Made by a program: the position numbers and the translations under genes
The notes under the pieces: model-generated
Databases searched by the model: none
Seen by the model: the letters and a program-made list of their open reading frames with translations, nothing else
Told to the model about the DNA's origin: nothing
Shown here: positions 1 through 4,842 of the stretch, one piece after another
Position numbering within the stretch: the stretch's first letter is position 1
Layout: the number at the start of each line of letters is the position of its first letter
NCBI GenBank assembly: GCA_964461005.1
Contig: CAYWQQ010000029.1
Span: 1 to 6,172, forward strand
DNA: 6,172 nucleotides
Origin: JAAZBI01 sp964461005
GTDB lineage: Bacteria > Bacillota_I > Bacilli_A > RF39 > UBA660
Reading direction: 5' to 3'

Positions 1-332
1 TCAGTAACTCCTGTTACTTCAAACATAATTTTTCCTTCTTTTACTACTGCTACCCAAGATTCAGGAGCACCTTTACCTTTTCCTTGACGTGTTTCAAGAG
101 GTTTTTTTGTTAAAGATAAATGTGGGAAAATATTGATCCATACTTTTCCACCACGGTTCATATAACGGTTAAGTGCAACACGAGCTGCTTCTATTTGATT
201 AGCAGTAATCCATGCTCCTTGACAAGCTTTTAAACCATATTCTCCAAAATGTAATTCAGTGTTTCCTCTTGCTTTACCATCATATCTAACACGATGTGGT
301 TTTCTATATTTCGTTCTTTTTGGCATCAACAT
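1..332 (-). CDS. rplP: 50S ribosomal protein L16 (partial, C-terminus beyond left edge)
   Basis: L16 is a large-subunit protein that binds 23S rRNA near the A-site tRNA elbow and helps organise the peptidyl-transferase region. The window holds 110 residues, starting MLMPKRTKYRK, a family hallmark. About 25-30 residues of the usual 135-145 are cut off by the window edge. Family motifs include GEYGLKACQGAWIT (30-43), NRYMNRGGKVWI (55-66) and KPLETRQGKGKGAPESWV (77-94). The ATG at 332 is preferred over the one at 326 because the family starts MLMP and GGGAGG (341-346) lies 8 nt upstream. This start lies inside rpsC, giving a 29-nt overlap in another frame and probable translational coupling. Oddity: Q83 follows the conserved Arg82, where E. 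coli (Arg81) and B. subtilis have Met. Identification is secure. Confidence 0.97.
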   Translation of the reverse strand, partial: MLMPKRTKYRKPHRVRYDGKARGNTELHFGEYGLKACQGAWITANQIEAARVALNRYMNRGGKVWINIFPHLSLTKKPLETRQGKGKGAPESWVAVVKEGKIMFEVTGVT

Positions 333-987
333 TTAAATTACCTCCCTTTTTTTGTTTATTAGGAAGAATTTCACCTTTATAAATCCAAACTTTACAACCT
401 ATAACTCCAAAAGTAGTGTTAGCACGCGCATAGCCATAATCAATATTAGCTCTTAATGTGTGAAGTGGAATCATTCCTTCAGAATAACCTTCACTTCTTG
501 CCATTTCTGCTCCACCTAATCTTCCAGAAACAAGAGTTTTAATTCCTTTAGCTCCTGCTTTCATAGTGTTTCTAAGAGCTCTCTTTTGTGCCATACGAAA
601 TGATACTCTGCCTTCTATTTGTCGAGCAATTCCTTCAGCCACAAGTTGAGCTACTATATCAGGTTTTTTAATTTCAACAATTGAAATTTTAATTTCTTCA
701 CTTACAAATTTTTTAAGTTCTTTTTTTAATTTTTCTACTTCTTCTCCGCCATGGCCAATTACAATACCTGGTTTAGCTGTATGAAGAGTAATTTCTATTT
801 TGTTTTTTGTTCTTTCAATAATAACTTCAGAAACTGCAGCTGCTTTTAATTTTTTTTCAAGAAAATCACGAATCTTGATATCTTGAATAACTAAATCTGC
901 AACTTCATTTTTTGGTGCAAACCATTTTGCTTGCCAATCTTTATTAATACCGATTCTAAGTCCAATTGGACTAACTTTTTGACCCAT
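304..987 (-). CDS. rpsC: 30S ribosomal protein S3
   Basis: S3 sits at the mRNA entry side of the small subunit and contributes to ribosomal helicase activity. The protein has 227 residues, close to the usual 210-235. The N-terminus MGQKVSPIGLRIG is typical. A KH domain follows, with its GXXG loop as GHGG within GIVIGHGGEEVEKL (about 75-88). The C-terminal domain carries VSGRLGGAEMARSEGYSEG (about 153-171), PLHTLRANIDYGYA and GCKVWIYKGEILP. The frame also has a TTG codon at 990, but the ATG at 987 fits the family and lies 7 nt from AGGAGG (995-1000), against only 4 nt for TTG. The gap from rplV is 12 nt, and the A of the rplV stop codon begins this ribosome binding site. The last 29 nt overlap rplP. 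In the E. coli R131/R132/K135 helicase set the second position is Met here (FRMAQK), a change of uncertain weight. Confidence 0.97.
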   Translation of the reverse strand: MGQKVSPIGLRIGINKDWQAKWFAPKNEVADLVIQDIKIRDFLEKKLKAAAVSEVIIERTKNKIEITLHTAKPGIVIGHGGEEVEKLKKELKKFVSEEIKISIVEIKKPDIVAQLVAEGIARQIEGRVSFRMAQKRALRNTMKAGAKGIKTLVSGRLGGAEMARSEGYSEGMIPLHTLRANIDYGYARANTTFGVIGCKVWIYKGEILPNKQKKGGNLNVDAKKNEI

Positions 988-999
988 CAATACACCTCC

Positions 1000-1338
1000 T
1001 TAAGCTTCTTTATCTTCCACGATAATTGTAAAATGACTCATCAAATGATCTCTACGACCAGTATGACTTCTTGAATCAATAAAAACTCTTTTGATTTTTG
1101 TTGCTTCATCAACAACACATTTTTTAATATACAAATTTTCTTTTTTTAATCCGTTATTATTTTCAGCATTTGCAACAGCAGAATCTAATACTTTAACAAT
1201 AATTTTTGCCGCTTTAGTTGTTAAATTATTTAAAATGTTTTTAGCTTCGACTACATTTTTACCACGAATTAAATTCATCGTTAATCTAGCTTTATCAGCC
1301 GCTATTCTGATGTCTTTTGCGATTGCACGAACTTCCAT
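1000..1338 (-). CDS. rplV: 50S ribosomal protein L22 with divergent tunnel hairpin
   Basis: L22 binds several 23S rRNA domains, and its long beta-hairpin lines the nascent-peptide exit tunnel, near the macrolide site. The length of 112 residues is normal. The globular part matches the family: KARLTMNLIRGK (16-27), KVLDSAVANAENN (49-61) and VVDEATKIKR (75-84). The hairpin is odd: residues 85-102 (VFIDSRSHTGRRDHLMSH) stand where E. coli and B. subtilis have a PRAxGRA tip followed by KRTSH. The segment length is unchanged and the frame is intact on both sides (KIKR before, SHFTIIVED after), so a single frameshift is unlikely. The ATG at 1338 has AAGGAGG at 1345-1351, 6 nt away. The gap from rpsS is 27 nt. 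The stop codon overlaps the first base of the rpsC ribosome binding site. Confidence 0.95.
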   Translation of the reverse strand: MEVRAIAKDIRIAADKARLTMNLIRGKNVVEAKNILNNLTTKAAKIIVKVLDSAVANAENNNGLKKENLYIKKCVVDEATKIKRVFIDSRSHTGRRDHLMSHFTIIVEDKEA

Positions 1339-1365
1339 AATAGTCCTCCTTCTAAGTATTAGTCC

Positions 1366-1632
1366 TTATTTTTTATTTCCACTATGACCTTCGAATTTAC
1401 GAGTTGGTGAAAATTCTCCTAATTTATGACCAACCATGTCTTCAGTTACATAAACTGGAATAAATTCTTTTCCATTATGAACTGCAAAAGTTTGACCAAC
1501 AAAATCAGGAAAAATTGTTGAGCGACGAGACCAAGTTTTAATAACTTCTTTTTTATTTTGAACATTTAAGTTTTGAACTTTTTTTAATAATCTTTCAAAA
1601 ACATAAGGTCCTTTTTTTACACTTCTTGCCAT
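1366..1632 (-). CDS. rpsS: 30S ribosomal protein S19
   Basis: S19 lies in the head of the small subunit beside S13 and takes part in bridging to the large subunit and contacting tRNA. The 88 residues match the usual 87-95. The start MARSVKKGPYV, the central KTWSRRSTIFPDFVG (33-47), FAVHNGKEFIPVYV and the C-terminal MVGHKLGEFSPTRKF are all family signatures, and the conserved GH pair and basic tail are present. The ATG at 1632 has a weaker site than its neighbours: AAAGGG (1640-1645) rather than AGGAGG, 7 nt upstream, with GGAAA just before it. The site sits against the rplB stop codon (TAGGAAAGGG), so initiation may lean on ribosomes finishing rplB; that is inference. The gap from rplB is 14 nt. 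Confidence 0.98.
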   Translation of the reverse strand: MARSVKKGPYVFERLLKKVQNLNVQNKKEVIKTWSRRSTIFPDFVGQTFAVHNGKEFIPVYVTEDMVGHKLGEFSPTRKFEGHSGNKK

Positions 1633-1646
1633 TATTTTACCCTTTC

Positions 1647-2477
1647 CTATTTAGTACGACTTTTTATGATAAACTTACTTGATAATTTTTTTGTTTTTCT
1701 AGTCTTATATCCAAGAGCAGGTTTACCCCATGGAGTAACTGGTTGTTTACGACCAATTGGAGCTTTACCTTCACCACCACCATGTGGATGGTCATTTGGG
1801 TTCATTACTGAACCACGAACTGTAGGTTTTATTCCTTTGTGACGAATTCTTCCTGCTTTACCATAATTAACTAATCCGTAATCAGTATTTCCGACTTCAC
1901 CAACTGTTGCCATACAAGTTCCTAAAACATTTCTCATTTCTCCACTTTTTAAACGTAACATTACATATTTATCTTCACGCCCTAAGATTTGAGCTCCACT
2001 ACCAGCAGCACGAGCTATTTCTCCACCTTTACCAGGTCTTAATTCGATGTTATGAACATTAGTACCAACTGGAATATTTATAAGAGGTAAAGCATTACCA
2101 ACTTTAATATCAGCTTTTTCCGAACTAATGATTGTGTTTCCAACTTTTAAATTAAGAGGTGCAATAATATATCTTTTTTCTCCGTCTTTATAAGCTATAA
2201 GTGCAATGTTTGCACTACGATTAGGATCATATTCGATTGTTTTTACAATACCTTCGACATCAAATTTATTTCTTTTAAAATCGATTATACGATATTTTCT
2301 TTTTTCTCCACCACCATGGTGTCTAATTGTAATTTTACCTTGATTATTTCTTCCAGCTTTTTTAGGAAGAGGTCTTAATAATGATTTTTCAGGAGTACTT
2401 GATGTTATTTCATCATTAACTAATGTACTCATGCCTCTTCTTCCTGGAGTTGTAGGTTTATAAAATTTAATTGGCAT
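1647..2477 (-). CDS. rplB: 50S ribosomal protein L2
   Basis: L2 is a primary 23S rRNA binder needed for subunit association and for building the peptidyl-transferase centre. The 276 residues match the family norm of about 273-280. Visible hallmarks are the N-terminus IKFYKPTTPGRRGMS (3-17), GRNNQGKITIRHHGGGEKRKYR (42-63, the RNA-binding core), IELRPGKGGEIARAAG (144-159) and the C-terminal MNPNDHPHGGGEG (225-237). This last motif contains H230, equivalent to the essential E. coli His229. E. coli-type sequences read NPVDHPHGGGEG, so N228 replaces the usual Val; this is mild. The ATG at 2477 is preceded by GGGAGG (2485-2490) at 7 nt. The rplW stop TAG runs directly into this site (TAGGGAGG), leaving a 12-nt gap and suggesting coupled translation. 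Confidence 0.98.
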   Translation of the reverse strand: MPIKFYKPTTPGRRGMSTLVNDEITSSTPEKSLLRPLPKKAGRNNQGKITIRHHGGGEKRKYRIIDFKRNKFDVEGIVKTIEYDPNRSANIALIAYKDGEKRYIIAPLNLKVGNTIISSEKADIKVGNALPLINIPVGTNVHNIELRPGKGGEIARAAGSGAQILGREDKYVMLRLKSGEMRNVLGTCMATVGEVGNTDYGLVNYGKAGRIRHKGIKPTVRGSVMNPNDHPHGGGEGKAPIGRKQPVTPWGKPALGYKTRKTKKLSSKFIIKSRTK

Positions 2478-2489
2478 ATTATTACCTCC

Positions 2490-2768
2490 CTATAATTCTA
2501 TTTTATTATTCAAAGCTAAAGTAACAACAGCCTTTTTATATTTATTTGTCATACCAGAGTATTTTCCAACTCTTTTTGATTTTGGTTTAACATTAATAAC
2601 ATTTATCTTTTCTACTTTTACTTTGAAAATTTTTTCAATAGCTTGTTTTATTTCTACTTTATTTGCATCGGCATCTACTTTAAATACATATTTACGATCA
2701 TTAGTAGAAATTGCTTGGCTTTTTTCTGTTATAATTGGCGCCTTAATGATATCAAATTTCTTTTCCAT
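2490..2768 (-). CDS. rplW: 50S ribosomal protein L23
   Basis: L23 sits at the polypeptide exit of the large subunit, where trigger factor and the signal recognition particle dock. The 92 residues match the family's 90-100. IIKAPIITEKS (7-17), KYVFKVDADANKVEIKQAIEKIF (26-48) and KVKVEKINVINVKPKSKRVGKYSG (49-72) are typical. The trigger-factor contact region around E. coli Glu18 corresponds to the ITEKS area. The ATG at 2768 follows the rplD stop after a single base (TAATATG). The only good ribosome binding site, GAGGAGG (2781-2787), lies 12 nt upstream inside the rplD coding region, which is longer than the 5-8 nt elsewhere in this operon. Re-initiation by ribosomes terminating on rplD is therefore likely, though this is inferred. 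Confidence 0.97.
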   Translation of the reverse strand: MEKKFDIIKAPIITEKSQAISTNDRKYVFKVDADANKVEIKQAIEKIFKVKVEKINVINVKPKSKRVGKYSGMTNKYKKAVVTLALNNKIEL

Positions 2769-2769
2769 A

Positions 2770-3393
2770 TTATTTAAATGCCTCCTCTAATGAATTTAAA
2801 GCATCCTTAGTAATAATCATATATTCATAAGCTACCAAATCATAAGTATTAACTTCATTTGGTAAAATAAGTTTAATATTACTTAAATTACTTACTGCTA
2901 AAATTAAATTATCGCTTAATTCATTTGTAATAATTAAAACTGATTTTTCAATTTTTAATGTTTTTAATAAAGATACTATTTCTTTTGTTTTTGGTGTTTC
3001 AATATTTAATTGATCTACCACAATAATTTCTTTATTAGTTAATTTATATGCTAAGGCTGATTTAACAGCTAGACGACGTTCTTTTTTGTTTTGTTTTTTG
3101 TCATAACTACGTGGAACTGGTCCAAAAACGATTCCTCCACCTTTCCATTGTGGAGAACGAATTGATCCTTGTCTTGCATTACCTGTTTTCTTTTGTTTCC
3201 AAGGTTTTCTACCACCACCACTAACTTCACTTCTTGTTTTGGTTTTAGCTGTTCCTTGACGAAGAGATGATTGAGCTAATACAACTGCATCATATACAAC
3301 TGTTTTATTAGGTTCAATTCCAAATATCTCTTTGTTTAGATTTATATCTTCTAATTTTTCACCTTTATTATTTAAAAGAGCGATTTTTAACAT
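2770..3393 (-). CDS. rplD: 50S ribosomal protein L4
   Basis: L4 binds 23S rRNA, and its extended loop helps form the exit-tunnel constriction with L22. In E. coli L4 also represses its own S10 operon through the leader RNA. The protein has 207 residues, a normal size. The loop region is well conserved: QGTAKTKTRSEVSGGGRKPWKQ (46-67), then KKTGNARQGSIRSPQWKGGGIVFGP (68-92). The alpha/beta C-terminal half has VVDQL (125-129) and VNTYDLVAYEYMIIT (181-195). The frame can be extended to an ATG at 3414, but the seven added codons encode the ribosome binding site itself: AAAGGAGG (3401-3408), 7 nt from the ATG at 3393. MLKIALLN is also where the family begins. The 39-nt gap from rplC is the largest in the operon and holds a hairpin (3418-3435). 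Confidence 0.97.
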   Translation of the reverse strand: MLKIALLNNKGEKLEDINLNKEIFGIEPNKTVVYDAVVLAQSSLRQGTAKTKTRSEVSGGGRKPWKQKKTGNARQGSIRSPQWKGGGIVFGPVPRSYDKKQNKKERRLAVKSALAYKLTNKEIIVVDQLNIETPKTKEIVSLLKTLKIEKSVLIITNELSDNLILAVSNLSNIKLILPNEVNTYDLVAYEYMIITKDALNSLEEAFK

Positions 3394-3400
3394 ATTGTTT

Positions 3401-3408
3401 CCTCCTTT
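3401..3408 (-). promoter_or_regulatory. Ribosome binding site deciding the rplD start
   Basis: AAAGGAGG lies 7 nt upstream of the ATG at 3393. It rules out the longer in-frame start at 3414, because that start would place this site inside the coding region and has no equivalent site of its own. Confidence 0.9.
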
Positions 3409-3417
3409 CATCACAAT

Positions 3418-3435
3418 TAATTACCGAAGTAATTA
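3418..3435 (-). other. RNA hairpin with cUUCGg tetraloop at the rplC stop
   Basis: In the mRNA sense the sequence is a 7-bp stem UAAUUAC / GUAAUUA closed by a UUCG loop (loop 3425-3428) with a C-G closing pair, the exceptionally stable tetraloop class. The 5' strand starts with the rplC UAA stop codon. The 3' strand ends 9 nt before the AAAGGAGG site of rplD. There is no following U-run, so it does not look like an intrinsic terminator. Possible roles are an RNA-stability or processing signal, or spacing of rplC and rplD translation; the sequence does not decide between them. Confidence 0.65.
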
Positions 3436-4275
3436 TTCTTGATTACTTTCTTGTGATGGATTTTCTTCTTCAGAATTTGTTTCTTCATTGCTTTCTGCAA
3501 CTTCTTCAACATTTTCAACAACTTCTTCAGTGTTTGCTTCTTCAACATTTTCAACAACTTCTTCAGTTTCTACTTCTTCAATGTTTTCAACAACTTCTTC
3601 TGAATTTATTTCATTTGAGTAAGATTTTAAAACAGATACTTCTTTATTTGGTCTGTTTTTAATTGCAGTTTTGATTGAAACAACTGCTTTATTATTGCCA
3701 GGAACATTTCCTTTAATTAAAATCAAATTATTTTCCATATCAATAGAAACAATTTCCAAATTTTGAATTGTTACTGTCTCATTACCCATACGTCCTGGTA
3801 ATTTTTTTCCTTTAAAAACTCTCATTGGTCTAAGAGTACCCATTGAACCAACACCACGATGATATTGAGAACCATGAGCCATTGGGCCTGTTGATTGATT
3901 ATGTCTCTTAATAACTCCTTGAGTTCCTTTTCCTTTTGTTGTTCCTGTTACATCAACAATTTCACCAGCTGCAAATTCATCAGCTTTGATTTCTTGTCCT
4001 AATGTATATTTAGAAACATCTACCCCTCTAATTTCTTTTAAGAAGCGCTTAGGCATTGTGTTAGCTTTTTTAACATGTCCCATTTCTGGTTTGTTACTTA
4101 CTTTTTCTTTTTTAGTTATAGATCCTAATTGAACTGCTTCATAACCATCGATTTCTTTGGTTTTGATTTGAGTTACAACGTTAGGTTCTACTTCAATTAC
4201 CGTTACTGGAATTAATCTTCCGTTTTCTGTGAAAACTTGTGTCATTCCTAATTTACGGCCTAAGATTCCTTTCAT
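3433..4275 (-). CDS. rplC: 50S ribosomal protein L3 with acidic repeat tail
   Basis: L3 is an early-assembling 23S rRNA binder whose long loop reaches the peptidyl-transferase centre. Residues 1-218 form a complete L3: MKGILGRKLGMTQVF at the start, VTGTTKGKGTQGVIKRHNQ (109-127), and the central loop MAHGSQYHRGVGSMGTLRPMRVFKGKKLPGRMG (132-164) with the conserved Gln, here Q137. Typical L3 ends near residue 205-220. This one continues to 280 with a Glu-rich tail that has no Lys or Arg: residues 223-280 contain 24 Glu in 58. Three 12-residue units built on EEVVENxEE occupy 223-258, followed by VAESNEETNSEEENPSQ and a few more residues. The tail ends at a normal stop in the same reading frame, so it is not readthrough. 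Its role is unknown to me. The ATG at 4275 has GAGGAGG (4281-4287) at 5 nt, and the gap from rpsJ is 15 nt. Confidence 0.96.
   Translation of the reverse strand: MKGILGRKLGMTQVFTENGRLIPVTVIEVEPNVVTQIKTKEIDGYEAVQLGSITKKEKVSNKPEMGHVKKANTMPKRFLKEIRGVDVSKYTLGQEIKADEFAAGEIVDVTGTTKGKGTQGVIKRHNQSTGPMAHGSQYHRGVGSMGTLRPMRVFKGKKLPGRMGNETVTIQNLEIVSIDMENNLILIKGNVPGNNKAVVSIKTAIKNRPNKEVSVLKSYSNEINSEEVVENIEEVETEEVVENVEEANTEEVVENVEEVAESNEETNSEEENPSQESNQE
3502..3609 (-). repeat. Three in-frame 36-bp tandem repeats in rplC
   Basis: Units lie at 3502-3537, 3538-3573 and 3574-3609. The first two share their first 30 bases exactly and differ in the last six. The third differs more, mostly near its ends. The 36-bp length is a multiple of three, so each unit encodes 12 residues (INSEEVVENIEE, VETEEVVENVEE, ANTEEVVENVEE). 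The near-identity at DNA level points to fairly recent duplication by slippage or recombination; that is inference. Copy number may vary between strains. Confidence 0.9.
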
Positions 4276-4290
4276 AGTTTCCTCCTCTAA

Positions 4291-4599
4291 TTATTTGTTG
4301 TTAATTGTAATATTAACGCCACTAGGTAAATCAATATGAGTTAATGCCTCAATTGTTTCCTTACTTGGGTTATTAATGTCAATAAGTCTTTTGTGTGTTC
4401 TTCTTTCAAATTGTTCACGTGAATCTTTGTCTTTATGAACAGCTCTTAAAATTGTATATTTTTCAATTTCAGTAGGTAATGGTACTGGGCCACTAACTTC
4501 TCCGCCTGTTCTTTTAACTGATTCAACAATTTTCATTGCAGCTTGATCTAAAACTCTGTGATCATAAGCTTTTAATTTGATGCGAATCTTATTTTTCAT
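4291..4599 (-). CDS. rpsJ: 30S ribosomal protein S10 (also NusE)
   Basis: S10 is a small-subunit head protein and, as NusE, a partner of NusB and NusG in transcription antitermination and transcription-translation coupling. The 102 residues are exactly typical. The start MKNKIRIKLKAYDHRVLDQ, the conserved GPVPLPTEIEKYTILRAVHKDKD (37-59) and SREQFERRTHKRLIDI (60-75) identify it. The frame stays open upstream to an ATG at 4704, but that start lacks a ribosome binding site. The added 35 codons also do not look like S10 and coincide with the structured leader. The ATG at 4599 has GGGAGG (4605-4610) at 5 nt. It is the first gene of the operon, with no str-operon gene such as tuf before it in the window. 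Regulation is probably through the leader, with L4 as the expected repressor by analogy to E. coli. Confidence 0.98.
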   Translation of the reverse strand: MKNKIRIKLKAYDHRVLDQAAMKIVESVKRTGGEVSGPVPLPTEIEKYTILRAVHKDKDSREQFERRTHKRLIDINNPSKETIEALTHIDLPSGVNITINNK

Positions 4600-4717
4600 A
4601 ATATCCTCCCTTCGCCTATATCTAGTATAGACTTGCTCCGTCCAAATAACCTGGCACCATTTTGAATAATCAACTCTTCCTGGTGTATCAGCAACCTTGC
4701 ACATCTAAGCAGTCACG
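4600..4717 (-). promoter_or_regulatory. S10 operon 5' leader RNA
   Basis: About 118 nt lie between the predicted transcription start and the rpsJ ATG. GC is about 43%, clearly above the flanking DNA. Possible helices by eye are: (a) a closing stem GACUGCUU (4707-4714) with GAGCAAGUC (4630-4638), 8 pairs with one bulged A; (b) CACCA (4681-4685) with UGGUG (4655-4659), enclosing UUGA-UUAU-UCAA (4662-4673); (c) a weak CCA/UGG hairpin (4642-4654); and (d) a 7-pair hairpin at 4614-4632 just before the ribosome binding site. Stems (a) and (d) share three bases (4630-4632) and may compete. S10 leaders in other bacteria mediate L4 autoregulation, so that is the leading but unproven role here. Confidence 0.7.
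4614..4632 (-). other. Leader hairpin next to the rpsJ ribosome binding site
   Basis: GUCUAUA (loop CUAGA) UAUAGGC forms seven pairs including one U-G. It ends 3 nt before the GGGAGG site of rpsJ, close enough to influence ribosome access. There is no U-run after it, so it is not an intrinsic terminator. Confidence 0.65.
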
Positions 4718-4723
4718 TTATTA

Positions 4724-4753
4724 ATTATAACAGAAAAGAAAAATAAAATGCAA
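4724..4753 (-). promoter_or_regulatory. Promoter of the S10 operon
   Basis: On the minus strand a perfect TATAAT (4724-4729) is preceded by TG one base upstream (4731-4732), giving an extended -10, TGTTATAAT. A partial -35 TTGCAT (4748-4753) is 18 nt away. Upstream is A/T-rich DNA that could act as an UP element. The predicted start of transcription is about 4717. The weak -35 is compensated by the extended -10, which suits a strongly expressed operon. Confidence 0.75.
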
Positions 4754-4793
4754 GTAAAATCTATTAAAAAAGTAATTTTATTTTTTGACTATA

Positions 4794-4822
4794 TTGTCAT
4801 TGTGAGTTTTATGGTTTATAAT
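4794..4822 (+). promoter_or_regulatory. Promoter of the LCP gene
   Basis: TTGTCA (4794-4799) and TATAAT (4817-4822) are separated by 17 nt, matching the vegetative sigma-factor consensus at 11 of 12 positions. Transcription would begin near 4829, leaving a leader of only about 14 nt. It is divergent from the S10 promoter; the two -35 boxes are 40 bp apart. Confidence 0.75.
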
Positions 4823-4832
4823 TAAGAAGCAC

Positions 4833-4837
4833 GGAGG
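4833..4837 (+). promoter_or_regulatory. Ribosome binding site of the LCP gene
   Basis: GGAGG lies 5 nt upstream of the ATG at 4843 and fixes the start. The preceding region in this frame gives no better start. Confidence 0.85.
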
Positions 4838-4842
4838 CTAAA

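Noticed and set aside
988..990. TTG start for rpsC one codon earlier
   Set aside because: S3 proteins begin MGQKV, and the ATG at 987 has better spacing from AGGAGG (7 nt against 4 nt).
1091..1387. Open frame of 98 codons on the plus strand
   Set aside because: It lies antisense over rplV and the end of rpsS, has no ribosome binding site, and its hydrophobic composition is what the reverse complement of Lys/Asn/Glu-rich coding DNA gives.
3394..3414. Longer rplD start at 3414
   Set aside because: The seven added codons contain the ribosome binding site for the ATG at 3393, where the family alignment begins.
3418..3435. rplC-rplD hairpin as an intrinsic terminator
   Set aside because: It lacks a following U-tract on either strand and essential operon genes continue directly after it.
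3502..3609. 36-bp direct repeats as a possible CRISPR array
   Set aside because: The units are contiguous with no spacers, imperfect, in frame within rplC, and of low complexity.
3453..3662. Open frame of 69 codons on the plus strand rich in Leu, Gln and Phe
   Set aside because: It is the antisense shadow of the Glu-rich repeats at the 3' end of rplC, and its apparent repeats are those same 36-bp units.
4291..4704. Longer rpsJ start at 4704
   Set aside because: There is no ribosome binding site before it, the added residues are not S10-like, and the stretch is better explained as the structured leader. S10 with the 4599 start has the exact family length.
4739..4785. 11-bp inverted repeat (4739-4749 and 4775-4785) as an operator
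   Set aside because: It consists only of A and T with long homopolymer runs, so it is expected by chance in DNA this A/T-rich, although it does overlap the S10 promoter -35 region.
4785..4822. TTGACT at 4785-4790 as the -35 of the LCP promoter
   Set aside because: It is 26 nt from TATAAT, too far. TTGTCA at 4794-4799 has the ideal 17-nt spacing.
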